The notes: generated by a model not told the origin, from the letters alone. Counted from the stretch's first letter, positions 17,023 to 24,934 are shown. The stretch is 42,826 nucleotides of DNA from Collinsella sp. WCA1-178-WT-3 (M1) (GCF_009696325.1 NZ_VUME01000014.1:1-42826), one strand, 5' to 3'. Translations and numbers: made by a program.

Positions 17023-18204
17023 TTACCCGCGCGGCTTGATTTTATCGCGTAGCGACTTGAGGTTCTCCAGTGCCGCGTTAAGCGTCTCGTCTCGCTTGGC
17101 AAAGTGGAGGCGAATCAGATGGTTGACGGGCTCACGGAAGAAGCTCGATCCGGGCACGGCGCCCACGCCCACCTTAGACGCGAGGTCCTCACAGAAGTCG
17201 AGGTCGCTGTCATAGCCAAACTCAGAGATGTCCATCATGACGTAATAGGCGCCCTGCGGCACGTTATGCTCAAGACCAATGCTATCGAGCCCCTGGCAGA
17301 ACAGATCGCGCTTGGCTGTGTAGAGATCGAGGACCTCCTGGTAATAGCTGTCGTCGAAGTTGAGGGCGGTGACAACGGCTTCCTGCAGGGGAGCGGCGGC
17401 ACCCACAGTGAGGAAGTCGTGGACCTTCTTGATGCGCTCGGTAATCTGGGCCGGGGCGATGGTGTAACCCAGACGCCAGCCGGTGATGGAGTACGTCTTG
17501 GATAGCGAACTGCAGCTGATGGTGCGCTCGAACATGCCGGGCAGCGTGGCCATATAGACGTGCTCGTGGGGCGCGTAGACGATGTGCTCGTACACCTCGT
17601 CGGTGATGCAGTAGGCGTCGTACTTTTTGCAGAGATCGGCGATAAAGGTGAGCTCATCGCGCGTAAAGACCTTGCCGCAGGGATTGGAAGGGTTGCACAG
17701 GACGATGGCCTTGGGGTCGTTGTCGCGGAAGGCAGCCTCGAGTGTCTCGCGGTCAAAGTCGAATGTGGGCGGGTTGAGCGGCACGTAGATGGGCTCGGCA
17801 CCCGAAAGGATCGTGTCGGCGCCGTAGTTCTCGTAGAACGGCGAGAAGATGACGACCTTGTCGCCGGGGTTGGTGACCGTCATCATGGCAGCCATCATGG
17901 CCTCGGTGGAGCCGCAAGTGACCACGATGTTCTGGTTGGGGTCGATCGGCATGCCCATAAAGTGCTCCTGTTTGGCGGCAAGCGCCTCGCGCATGGCCTG
18001 GGAGCCCCAGGTGATGGAGTACTGGTGGTAGAGCGGCTTAGGGTCGGTGGCGATGGTGCTCAGGCTCTTGAGCAGCTGCGCTGGGGGATCAAAGTCGGGG
18101 AAGCCCTGCGAGAGGTTGACGGCGCCGTACATATCGGAGATGCGCGTCATGCGGCGTATGACCGAATCGGTAAACGTTGCCGTGCGATTGGAGAGTTCTT
18201 TCAT
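17023..18204 (-). CDS. PLP-dependent class I/II aminotransferase
   Basis: The 393-residue protein is a fold-type I aminotransferase. It shows LSQGFPDFDPP at the N-terminus, CGSTEAMMAAMM, LCNPSNPCGKVF (substrate carboxylate and PLP contacts), ITDEVYEHIVY, and the Schiff-base lysine in SSLSKTYSITGWRLGY, then RLHFAKRDETL with the carboxylate-binding Arg. The pattern is nearest the methionine/kynurenine/aromatic aminotransferase (YbdL-like) subgroup; the true amino-acid substrate cannot be read from sequence. The ATG at 18204 has AAAGGA upstream. It is monocistronic with its own terminator. Confidence 0.9.
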   Translation of the reverse strand: MKELSNRTATFTDSVIRRMTRISDMYGAVNLSQGFPDFDPPAQLLKSLSTIATDPKPLYHQYSITWGSQAMREALAAKQEHFMGMPIDPNQNIVVTCGSTEAMMAAMMTVTNPGDKVVIFSPFYENYGADTILSGAEPIYVPLNPPTFDFDRETLEAAFRDNDPKAIVLCNPSNPCGKVFTRDELTFIADLCKKYDAYCITDEVYEHIVYAPHEHVYMATLPGMFERTISCSSLSKTYSITGWRLGYTIAPAQITERIKKVHDFLTVGAAAPLQEAVVTALNFDDSYYQEVLDLYTAKRDLFCQGLDSIGLEHNVPQGAYYVMMDISEFGYDSDLDFCEDLASKVGVGAVPGSSFFREPVNHLIRLHFAKRDETLNAALENLKSLRDKIKPRG

Positions 18205-18313
18205 GCTTGTCCTTTCGAACATCGGGGTGGGGCAAGTTTACTCCTATGGAACCGGTGGGATTTGCTCGAAATGGATCCGAAAAACTCTTTTCAAAATTCT
18301 TGAAAATTGGGGC

Positions 18314-18342
18314 TTGCGTCGCGTGGCGTTCCTTGCAATAAT
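18314..18342 (+). promoter_or_regulatory. Probable promoter of the tRNA-His/tRNA-Lys cluster
   Basis: TTGCGT (18314-18319) and AATAAT (18337-18342) are 17 bp apart and end 26 bp before tRNA-His. Confidence 0.5.
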
Positions 18343-18368
18343 AGTCGAGCGCGAAGCGCACAGGACAC

Positions 18369-18446
18369 GGTGGGTGTAGCTCAGTTGGCTAGAGCGACGG
18401 GTTGTGGTCCCGTAGGTCGAGGGTTCGAGTCCCTTTACCCACCCCA
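18369..18446 (+). tRNA. tRNA-His (anticodon GTG)
   Basis: The cloverleaf folds with acceptor GTGGGTG/TACCCAC, D stem GCTC/GAGC, anticodon stem ACGGG/CCCGT and loop TTGTGGT (anticodon GTG). A G lies at position -1 opposite C73, the histidine identity element. CCA is encoded. Confidence 0.95.
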
Positions 18447-18468
18447 GTTCTTGCTTCGTGTTGATATC

Positions 18469-18544
18469 GGGTCGTTAGCTCAGTTGGTAGAGCAGGGGAC
18501 TCTTAATCCCAAGGTCCAGGGTTCGACCCCCTGACGGCCCACCA
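18469..18544 (+). tRNA. tRNA-Lys (anticodon CTT), copy 1
   Basis: Acceptor GGGTCGT/ACGGCCC, D stem GCTC/GAGC, anticodon stem GGGGA/TCCCA, loop CTCTTAA (anticodon CTT) and T arm CAGGG/CCCTG fold cleanly. CCA is encoded. The gene sequence is identical to copy 2. Confidence 0.95.
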
Positions 18545-18558
18545 CACGATATCTCCTC

Positions 18559-18582
18559 TAAAGTCCGCCACTACGGACTTTA
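18559..18582 (+). terminator. Hairpin between the two tRNA-Lys genes
   Basis: TAAAGTCCG pairs exactly with CGGACTTTA around a 6-nt loop. There is no T-tract, so it may be a processing signal and not a terminator. Confidence 0.4.
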
Positions 18583-18587
18583 GCTTT

Positions 18588-18663
18588 GGGTCGTTAGCTC
18601 AGTTGGTAGAGCAGGGGACTCTTAATCCCAAGGTCCAGGGTTCGACCCCCTGACGGCCCACCA
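18588..18663 (+). tRNA. tRNA-Lys (anticodon CTT), copy 2
   Basis: All 76 bases are identical to copy 1, including CCA. Its 3' portion from 18644 onward is repeated at 18819, which suggests use as an integration site. Confidence 0.95.
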
Positions 18664-18672
18664 AAGCATGTT

Positions 18673-18703
18673 AAAGCGACTGGCCTAGGCTGGTCGCTTT
18701 TTT
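18673..18703 (+). terminator. Terminator of the tRNA cluster
   Basis: AAAGCGAC pairs with GTCGCTTT, followed by a T-tract. Confidence 0.75.
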
Positions 18704-18847
18704 GTTAACCATACATGGGTCGAACCCGAAAGGGCGCGGAGCTGAGGAAATGCGTGAGCATTTACCAGCGCAGCGCGCAAGGCGCGAAGCGCCGCAGCGG
18801 CCGCCTGCGCAGCAGGCTGACCCCCTGACGGCCCACCAAAGCATGTT

Positions 18848-18879
18848 AAAGCGACTGGCTTAGGCTGGTTGCTTTTTTT
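18848..18879 (+). terminator. Duplicate of the tRNA-cluster terminator
   Basis: Same hairpin as at 18673 with one G-U pair and a longer T-tract; part of the duplicated block. Confidence 0.65.
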
Positions 18880-18920
18880 GTTAACCATACATGGGTCGAA
18901 CCCGAAAGGGCACAGACGCT

Positions 18921-19781
18921 TTACAAGTCGAGCCTGCCCTGGGGGTCGGTGAATCCGTCTGTGCCCTCCTTGAGTTTTTTCTCGTCTGCTTTCACGCGAC
19001 GTTCGAGCTTCTTTGTATCCTCGGCAGGCGGTAGATTCTCGGGGACAATTCCACGGTCGATGAGGCTGCCACGTACGCTTGTGTTGTTCTCGACGTGCTC
19101 TTGCTTGATCTGGTCCAGACCGTACAGGTCGTGTTCCTCGGCGTTGAAGGCCGTCATCGAGTTCGTAAGGTCCTTTGCTTTGATGAGGACATCGGCTAAT
19201 CTGTCCGCCAATGCCGCGCTCTTGGGTACGCCGAGCTGCTGCTTCATTTCCGCCGTGCTTCTGCCGCCGAATAACGCTTCATCGCCCTTCGACTTGATGA
19301 TCGCGAATCCTTTGGGGTCCACGCCGCGTTTGAACGCAATACTCGAGAGCTGTTTCTCTGAATCGGTTAGAGAGTGGCGCGCCTGTAAGCGCTGAATCTC
19401 TGCGAAGCGCTGCTCTATGAGCTCCTGACGGCGTGTCTGTACGGCGAAGTACGCCTGTGCGAGTGCGATCTCCGGCTTGTTTGGGTCTCCGTTTTGGGCG
19501 ATTAAATAGCATGCGTAGCGCGTTAACTTATAGTCTTTGACTGCTTTTTGTCCTATTCCTGTAGGTACTATTTTGCTGGTTTCAACAAAATAGGAAGCAA
19601 CAGGCATTTCATTGACTTCGCACGATGCCATTGCCCTCTTAATTGCAGTCTCAAAATTGCGCCATTGGGCGTATCCAAGGGGTTCCATTAAATCGCGTGC
19701 GAGCCAATACTCAACGCCGTCTTCCACATTGGCGGAGCTATCAAGTTTGACACGCCACTTCTCGATATCACGACTGTCCAT
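18921..19781 (-). CDS. dinD: DinD-like protein with Bro-N domain
   Basis: The 286-residue protein resembles DNA-damage-inducible protein D. The N-terminal Bro-N-like part contains EYWLARDLMEPLGYAQWRNFETAIKRAM and the motif YKLTRYACYLIAQNGDP with IALAQAYFAVQTRRQE, followed by the DinD-specific RGVDPKGFAIIKSKGDEALFGG. The C-terminus is Lys/Glu-rich. E. coli DinD is SOS-induced and inhibits RecA filaments; whether this one does is unknown, and I see no clear LexA box upstream. The start at 19781 has GGGGAGGAG before it. It lies just inside the duplicated tRNA-Lys end and uses more A/T than neighbours, consistent with transfer. Confidence 0.85.
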   Translation of the reverse strand: MDSRDIEKWRVKLDSSANVEDGVEYWLARDLMEPLGYAQWRNFETAIKRAMASCEVNEMPVASYFVETSKIVPTGIGQKAVKDYKLTRYACYLIAQNGDPNKPEIALAQAYFAVQTRRQELIEQRFAEIQRLQARHSLTDSEKQLSSIAFKRGVDPKGFAIIKSKGDEALFGGRSTAEMKQQLGVPKSAALADRLADVLIKAKDLTNSMTAFNAEEHDLYGLDQIKQEHVENNTSVRGSLIDRGIVPENLPPAEDTKKLERRVKADEKKLKEGTDGFTDPQGRLDL

Positions 19782-19942
19782 ATCTCCTCCCCGCTGGTCT
19801 ATTGACTGTGCGGGCTTTGCCTGCTCTGTATTCAGAATAAGGATACGCTGCCGTGCGGACACGAATGGACCCCGTGCCACCTCGAGCTCACGGGGCCCAT
19901 AGATGTCGATTAGTTGTGTTCTGCTTTAGATGGGTGTCCAGT

Positions 19943-21469
19943 TTAGTCCGCTCGATAGTGCGATCCGAGGCTTACGGTCCGTTTGCGCATGGCTTTGACC
20001 ATTTCCTGTGCTAGTTGAATCTGCGATTGCAGGCGGGCGAGGGCTGCGATTTCGCTGTCCTGAGCTTTCTGTGTGCTCAAGGTCGTTGCCTCCGTCTTCA
20101 AGCCCTCAAGCTCGTGTAGTGCCTTGGATAGGCCCCCTTCGGTGCGGTTGATCATGCAATAGGTACTCATCGTGTGCTTAAGGCCGCGGGTCAGGCGCTC
20201 GGCGTCTGTTGTGGCAATGCCATGCTGGGGGAGGGCGACATCCGCCTTTGGGGCCATCTCAGGTGCATTCTGTGCTGCTTGGGCTGCCGAGGCGCCCGCG
20301 ATGCGCCCAAACACGATGCCGTTGGCGCTTGACAGGCCACCAATGCGATCGGCCCCGTGCATGCCGCCTGTCGCCTCGCCGCAGGCATAGAGGCCCTCAA
20401 CGCCCGTGTATGCGGTCTTGTCGATTTTGATGCCGCCATTGGCGGCGTGGGCATACATCGCCACACGCATCTCGTCGGTCGGCGCGATGCCGTGCTCGTC
20501 TTGTAGCCAGGTGGCAAAGGTCTGCACAAACTCGGGGACGTCCTCGCGGGGGAAATCGTAGTGGAGCGCCAGACCTTCGGTACCCGCTTGATCGATGGCA
20601 AGATCGATGGCGCGGGAGGCCAAGCGCGAGGTGAAGGGACCATATCCGGAGCGTTGCTCAAGCAGATCGTCCAGCTTGTCGTCGGCGATATCGACCGGCT
20701 GGTCTACATGTACGTAGCGCCAGGTCTTCTCGTTAAAGACAAGGTTGCGCTTGGGCTCGATGAAGCCCGGCATCATCTGCATGAACTCTATATTAGTGAG
20801 CGTTGCGCCGTGTGCCAGCGCGATGGCCTGCGAGGAGCTGAGCACGTCGGCGGAAGTGAGGCTTCGCTCGAACAGGCCACCCGTGCCGCCCGCAGCGATG
20901 ATGGTGGCCTTGGCTGCCATAGGCACGAGATGCTCGTTTGTGCGGTCGTAGAGTACGGCGCCGATAATCTTCCCGGTTGTGTCCTCAACAAGGTCGATAA
21001 GCTCGTGGCGGGGGAACAGGCGAATGCCGAGAGACTCGATCTGGGCCGCACACGCGTCCTCAAGGGGCTTGCGGGTAAGGCCGCGCCAATTGCGTGTCTT
21101 ATGGTCAAAGCAGGGGATAAATTGCTTTTGCTGGGCGCTCTCGGCGCTTTGCGGACGCTGGAGCTCAACACCTAGATTCTGCTCGAGCCATTGGATGGCC
21201 TGGGGAATGCCGTGGACGAACGTCTGGACGAGCGTAGGGTCGGCGACACCGCCGCCGACGGCTTGGATGGTGTCGATGAGATCCTGTTCGTCGTCTTCGT
21301 CGATGGGGCCAATAAGGCCAAGGCCCCAGGTGCCCGGGAAGAAGCTCGATCCGCTCATGGTCTTGCCGGCGCTTGCGACGGCAACGGTTGCGCCCGCGCG
21401 TGCCGCTTCTATGGCGGCACAAAGGCCCGCAATGCCAGATCCTATTACCAGTACATCAGTCGATTCCAT
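19943..21469 (-). CDS. FAD-dependent L-aspartate-oxidase/fumarate-reductase-type flavoprotein
   Basis: The 508-residue protein has an N-terminal FAD-binding motif (VLVIGSGIAGLCAAIEAARAG, GSGIAG at 10-15) and the family's second FAD block near residue 360 (GGIKIDKTAYTGVEGLYACGEATGG), then HGADRIGGLSSANGIVFGR. It ends in a helical region like the NadB/SdhA C-terminus. No Tat or other signal peptide and no haem or FMN domain is present, so it is probably cytosolic. L-aspartate oxidase makes iminoaspartate for NAD synthesis, but nadA and nadC are absent nearby and the substrate loop GSSFFPGTWGLG departs from the usual NadB pattern, so the substrate is uncertain. AAAGGA precedes the start. Confidence 0.8.
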   Translation of the reverse strand: MESTDVLVIGSGIAGLCAAIEAARAGATVAVASAGKTMSGSSFFPGTWGLGLIGPIDEDDEQDLIDTIQAVGGGVADPTLVQTFVHGIPQAIQWLEQNLGVELQRPQSAESAQQKQFIPCFDHKTRNWRGLTRKPLEDACAAQIESLGIRLFPRHELIDLVEDTTGKIIGAVLYDRTNEHLVPMAAKATIIAAGGTGGLFERSLTSADVLSSSQAIALAHGATLTNIEFMQMMPGFIEPKRNLVFNEKTWRYVHVDQPVDIADDKLDDLLEQRSGYGPFTSRLASRAIDLAIDQAGTEGLALHYDFPREDVPEFVQTFATWLQDEHGIAPTDEMRVAMYAHAANGGIKIDKTAYTGVEGLYACGEATGGMHGADRIGGLSSANGIVFGRIAGASAAQAAQNAPEMAPKADVALPQHGIATTDAERLTRGLKHTMSTYCMINRTEGGLSKALHELEGLKTEATTLSTQKAQDSEIAALARLQSQIQLAQEMVKAMRKRTVSLGSHYRAD

Positions 21470-21701
21470 CGGATTCCTTTCTCGTCCGGCGCATTTTCGC
21501 ATGGGTGATCGACTAATGCGATGCAAAGGCCGCGCTATTCGGTAAAGGGCGAATATGGCAGGTGGACGTCATACGCATTCGCTGGCTTCGTCTTCGGGCA
21601 TCTCATATTTCGCTGCAACTGATATATCGGACATTTATTTTGGAGTAGTCAATTTGAGACGGGGCTTTACGAGCTGTCCTGCGCCTCGGGTCGATCCGCT
21701 C

Positions 21702-21860
21702 GCCACGAAATGGGCCTATCTACTACGTTTGAGCGGTCACCCCCAACCATACCGAGAATTACAAAATTAAAACCGCAGGTAGACGGCTTATTGATTTTCA
21801 AAAAACCCAGCTATGGTCGACCTGCGCGGGTTAAACGTAGTAGATGGGCCGTTTTCGTGG
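21702..21860. repeat. 160-bp palindromic intergenic element, copy 3
   Basis: Left arm 21702-21730 and right arm 21833-21860 share the GCCACGAAA...TCTACTACGTTT arms of copies 1 and 2. The interior has ACCATACC, ATTAAAACCGCAGGTAGACGG and a later CTATGGTCG. It lies between the flavoprotein start and the GGGtGRT gene's terminator. Confidence 0.88.
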
Positions 21861-21889
21861 AGCAATCCAAAGCGATTGGCTGTTTTGGA

Positions 21890-21925
21890 ATAAAAAAGAG
21901 CCGCTACCCGGGTGGATAGCGGCTC
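21890..21925 (-). terminator. Terminator of the NifU-like/GGGtGRT operon
   Basis: GAGCCGCTA (21898-21906) pairs exactly with TAGCGGCTC (21917-21925). On the minus strand a run of T residues follows directly. Confidence 0.88.
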
Positions 21926-21960
21926 CGAAGCTCAACTATATGAGCATCGCGCGGGCGCGA

Positions 21961-22965
21961 TTAGGCCTTGAGGGCCTCCTCGACGGCGACAGCGCAGGCG
22001 ACGGTGGCACCGACCATGGGGTTGTTGCCCATGCCGATGAGACCCATCATGTCGACGTGCGCAGGCACGGAGGAAGAACCGGCGAACTGGGCGTCGGAGT
22101 GCATACGGCCCATGGTGTCGGTCATGCCGTAAGAGGCAGGGCCGGCGCCCATGTTGTCCGGGTGCAGGGTACGGCCAGTGCCGCCACCAGAAGCGACGGA
22201 GAAGTACTTCTTGCCAGCCTCGATGCGCTCCTTCTTGTAGGTGCCAGCGACGGGGTGCTGGAAGCGCGTGGGGTTGGTGGAGTTACCGGTGATCGAGATG
22301 TCGACGTTCTCGTGCCACATGATGGCAACGCCCTCGCGGACGTCGTCGGAGCCGTAGCAGTTAACGGCAGCACGGGGACCATCGGAGTAGGGGATGGTCT
22401 CGACGACCTTGAGCTCGCCCGTGTAGTAGTCGAACTGGGTCTTCACATAGGTGAAGCCGTTGATGCGGGCGATGATCTGGGCGGCGTCCTTGCCCAGACC
22501 GTTGAGGATAACGCGCAGCGGCTTCTTACGAGCCTTGTTGGCGTTCAGAGCCAGGCCGATAGCGCCCTCAGCGGCAGCGAAGGACTCGTGGCCGGCCAGG
22601 AAGGCGAAGCACTCGGTGTCGTCGGAGAGCAGCATAGCGCCCAGGTTGCCGTGGCCCAGACCGACCTTGCGGTCCTCGGCGACGGAGCCGGGAACGGTGA
22701 AGGCCTGGATGCCCTCGCCGATGATGGCGGCAGCCTCAGAAGCGTTCTTGGCGCCACGCTTGACAGCGAGAGCGCAGCCGAGGGTGTAGGCCCACTCGGC
22801 GTTCTGGAAGGCGATGGACTGGGTGTTGTTGACGATCTCACGCGGGTTGAAGCCCTTGTCGGTGCAGATCTGCAGAGCTTCCTCGAGGGAGGCGATGCCG
22901 TTGTCGGCCAGGCACTTGTTGATCTTGTCAGCGCGGCGCTCGTAACCTTCGAACGTAACAGTCAT
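21961..22965 (-). CDS. GGGtGRT-family protein
   Basis: The 334-residue protein belongs to the family named for the motif GGGTGRT, here in SVASGGGTGRTLHPDNMGAG at about residues 254-272. Other conserved blocks are GLGHGNLGAMLLSDDTECFAFLAGHESFAAAEGAIG and the C-terminal SSVPAHVDMMGLIGMGNNPMVGATVACAVAVEEAL. No signal peptide or membrane segment is seen. To my knowledge the family has no assigned reaction. It starts 18 bp after the NifU-like gene with GGGAGGG before the ATG. Codon use is strongly optimised (aag, ttc, ggt/ggc, ctc), suggesting high expression. Context links it to Fe-S or sulfur chemistry, which is inference. Confidence 0.85.
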   Translation of the reverse strand: MTVTFEGYERRADKINKCLADNGIASLEEALQICTDKGFNPREIVNNTQSIAFQNAEWAYTLGCALAVKRGAKNASEAAAIIGEGIQAFTVPGSVAEDRKVGLGHGNLGAMLLSDDTECFAFLAGHESFAAAEGAIGLALNANKARKKPLRVILNGLGKDAAQIIARINGFTYVKTQFDYYTGELKVVETIPYSDGPRAAVNCYGSDDVREGVAIMWHENVDISITGNSTNPTRFQHPVAGTYKKERIEAGKKYFSVASGGGTGRTLHPDNMGAGPASYGMTDTMGRMHSDAQFAGSSSVPAHVDMMGLIGMGNNPMVGATVACAVAVEEALKA

Positions 22966-22983
22966 AGTTATTTCCCTCCCTTT

Positions 22984-23718
22984 CTACTCGTGAACCGGGA
23001 ACACGCTGGCGACGGAGTGAGTCTCCTCGTCGGTGCGCGGGTCGATGTACTTGGCAGCGTTCTCCCACTGACCATAGTGGCCCATGGCGCCAGCGATGGC
23101 CTCCTCGGGGGTCTTGCCGGCCTTGACGGCGTCGGTGAACTTACCGAGGTTCAGGAACTCGAACGCGATGATCTCGTTCTTGTCGTTGAGAGCCATGCGG
23201 GTGACGTAGCCCTGAGCGAGCTCGAGGTAACGAGCGCCCTTGGCCTTGGTGCCGAACATGGTGCCGACCTGAGAGCGAAGGCCCTTGCCGAGGTCGTCGA
23301 GGGAGGCGCCCACGGGCAGGCCGCCCTCGGAGAACGCGGTCTGGCTGCGGCCGTAAACGATCTGCAGGAAGATCTCGCGCATAGCAACGTTGATGGCGTC
23401 GCAGACGAGGTCGGTGTTGAGGGCCTCGAGGATGGTCTTGCCGGGAAGGATCTCGGAAGCCATGGCAGCAGAGTGGGTCATGCCCGAGCAGCCGATGGTC
23501 TCAACGAGGGCCTCCTCGATGATGCCGTCCTTGACGTTCAGCGTGAGCTTGCAGGCGCCCTGCTGAGGTGCGCACCAACCCACACCGTGCGTAAGACCGG
23601 AGATGTCGGAAATCTCCTTAGCCTGGACCCACTTGCCCTCCTCGGGGATGGGTGCGGGGCCGTGGTATGCACCCTTGGCAACGGGGCACATGTTCTCCAC
23701 TTCCTGTGAGTACTGCAT
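22984..23718 (-). CDS. NifU/IscU-like Fe-S scaffold family protein
   Basis: The 244-residue protein has a NifU-N-like fold with the scaffold signature ETIGCSGMTHSAAMASEILPGKTILEAL, where the GC..(A/S)..M pattern holds one ligand Cys. Other Cys lie in NMCPVAKGAYHG, GVGWCAPQQGACKL and LNTDLVCDAI. It is longer than SufU/IscU (about 130-150) because of a C-terminal extension after residue 150. The start at 23718 follows GAGAGGAGAGG; the longer frame opening at 23883 is rejected. It is first in a two-gene operon with the GGGtGRT gene and lies 2 kb from the separate SUF operon, so the cell has two scaffold-like proteins here. The role is inferred from the fold only. Confidence 0.8.
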   Translation of the reverse strand: MQYSQEVENMCPVAKGAYHGPAPIPEEGKWVQAKEISDISGLTHGVGWCAPQQGACKLTLNVKDGIIEEALVETIGCSGMTHSAAMASEILPGKTILEALNTDLVCDAINVAMREIFLQIVYGRSQTAFSEGGLPVGASLDDLGKGLRSQVGTMFGTKAKGARYLELAQGYVTRMALNDKNEIIAFEFLNLGKFTDAVKAGKTPEEAIAGAMGHYGQWENAAKYIDPRTDEETHSVASVFPVHE

Positions 23719-24121
23719 GCCTCTCCTCTCTATCGTGTTGGCGTCCCGTCTGGAGGTCGTGGCTGGTGATTGCCGGGCGACCCTTCGAAAGGGACATGAC
23801 ATGCAGCCCCTATAATACCGCGAAATGCACGGAATATTCGGCGAACGGCGCAGTTTTCGTAACGAGAAGCGCGGAACTTTCAATTGAAACGATTTAACAA
23901 GCTTGGTTGCGGTTATGCGATACGTTATAGGGGGTCAGTTCTGGTCAAGTTATTGGTTAGTTCTTGCCCATGTTGCGGTGTCTAGCCTGTGGTTATGATG
24001 CCTTTCGCCGTTGGTTTGCCGCCTTTTACCGTCGACGGGTGCCATTTTGCGTGAATGTTTTGATGGCACGTTTCAATCGTGATGTATTGGATGGTAAGCA
24101 GGTCCCGGCGAAGGGAGCGCC
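23719..24121. other. Divergent intergenic region: NifU-like operon and Y1-transposase relative
   Basis: The gap holds the promoters of both flanking genes. On the minus strand a TATTAT near 23810 is a fair -10 for the NifU-like operon, with no clear -35. On the plus strand a TATGAT near 23995 could serve the transposase-like gene, with a weak TGTTGC 17 bp upstream. No gene is seen. Confidence 0.35.
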
Positions 24122-24934
24122 ATGCAGCGTGTTTGGAAAACGATCACCGGTTTTTACCATGTCTGTGCCCGCGGTATGGGCAGTCAGCTGATCTTTGAGA
24201 GCGACGAGGACCGGTGGGAGTTTTTGGAGCTGATGCGCGACTGCTGCCGCGATGCCCAGGTAACGATTGTGGCGTGGTGCCTCATGGGCGACCATGTGGA
24301 TCTGGTACTTCTGGATTATGAGGACAATATGAGTGCAGCCATGCAACGGTTGCTGTTGACGTATGCTCGTCGGTTCAATAGGCGTACCGGGCGTTCGGGC
24401 TGCCTGTTCCGGGAACGTTTTGAGCGCCGCTCGCTCGATACCGATCGGCAGGTGATGGAGGCTGTTCGCTCCGTTCACGCCAATCCGCAGGATGCGGGCA
24501 TCAACCTAACTGAGCGGTATCCCTGGAGCAGCTTTGCGGAACATCTGCGCGTTTACGACGGTGACGAGGCAGATGCTACGAGGGTATTTTCCGATCCTTC
24601 TTGCGTGCTTGAGCTTTTTGGTTCTGCCAAAGCCTTTATTGCCTATTCGCTTTCGACGCCCGACGGCGGCGATCCGGCGATGCGCGATTTGGTAGAGATG
24701 GAGTTGGAGCGGCGCGCCTTTGCCGATGAGTTGGCGAAGGGATGCGGGGTTGCGCTCCAGAGGGTTAAAGCGGCGCCGCCGGCGCAGCGCAATATCGTTA
24801 TTCTTGGCTTGCACGATGCTGGTTTTACGGTGCGCCAGATTGAGCGGTATACGGGGATAAGCAAAAGTACCGCTTCTCGTATTGTGCGCGCCCGTGCTCG
24901 AACGGCGGTGCGGACTGATGACAGCCTGGGATAG
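24122..24934 (+). CDS. Y1 (REP-associated, IS200-like) transposase relative with C-terminal HTH
   Basis: The 270-residue protein has the Y1/HUH transposase layout: GFYHVCARGM at 10-19, FESDEDRWEFLELM, the WCLMGDHVDLVLL segment where NHVHLL is usual, YARRFNRRTGRSGCLFRERFE, and RSVHANPQDAG. Two key residues differ: the second His of the HUH pair is Asp60 (HVD), and the catalytic Tyr of RYIHxNP is Ser117. This predicts loss of single-strand DNA cleavage. After residue 210 comes a helix-turn-helix (GFTVRQIERYTGISKSTASRIVRARA), not part of the core transposase. AAGGGAG precedes the ATG. No insertion-sequence ends are evident, so this may be a domesticated DNA-binding protein. Confidence 0.8.
   Translation: MQRVWKTITGFYHVCARGMGSQLIFESDEDRWEFLELMRDCCRDAQVTIVAWCLMGDHVDLVLLDYEDNMSAAMQRLLLTYARRFNRRTGRSGCLFRERFERRSLDTDRQVMEAVRSVHANPQDAGINLTERYPWSSFAEHLRVYDGDEADATRVFSDPSCVLELFGSAKAFIAYSLSTPDGGDPAMRDLVEMELERRAFADELAKGCGVALQRVKAAPPAQRNIVILGLHDAGFTVRQIERYTGISKSTASRIVRARARTAVRTDDSLG

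Larger units (their letters stand above)
18644..18911. repeat. Duplicated tRNA-Lys 3' end and terminator (att-like direct repeat)
   Basis: A 92-bp block at 18644-18735, starting in the T arm of tRNA-Lys copy 2 and running through its terminator, recurs at 18819-18911 with two substitutions and one extra T. The second copy lacks the 5' part of the tRNA. The 83 bp between them are GC-rich with several small hairpins and differ from the flanking DNA. This is the footprint expected from tRNA-targeted integration followed by loss of most of the element. Confidence 0.75.

Noticed and set aside
18819-18833. A third tRNA-Lys gene
   Set aside because: Only the 3' end is present; D and anticodon arms are missing, so it is part of a duplicated block, not a tRNA gene.
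21844-23709. 621-residue plus-strand open frame
   Set aside because: It runs antisense to both the GGGtGRT and NifU-like genes and through a terminator; low-complexity Gly/Val/Leu composition marks it as a shadow.
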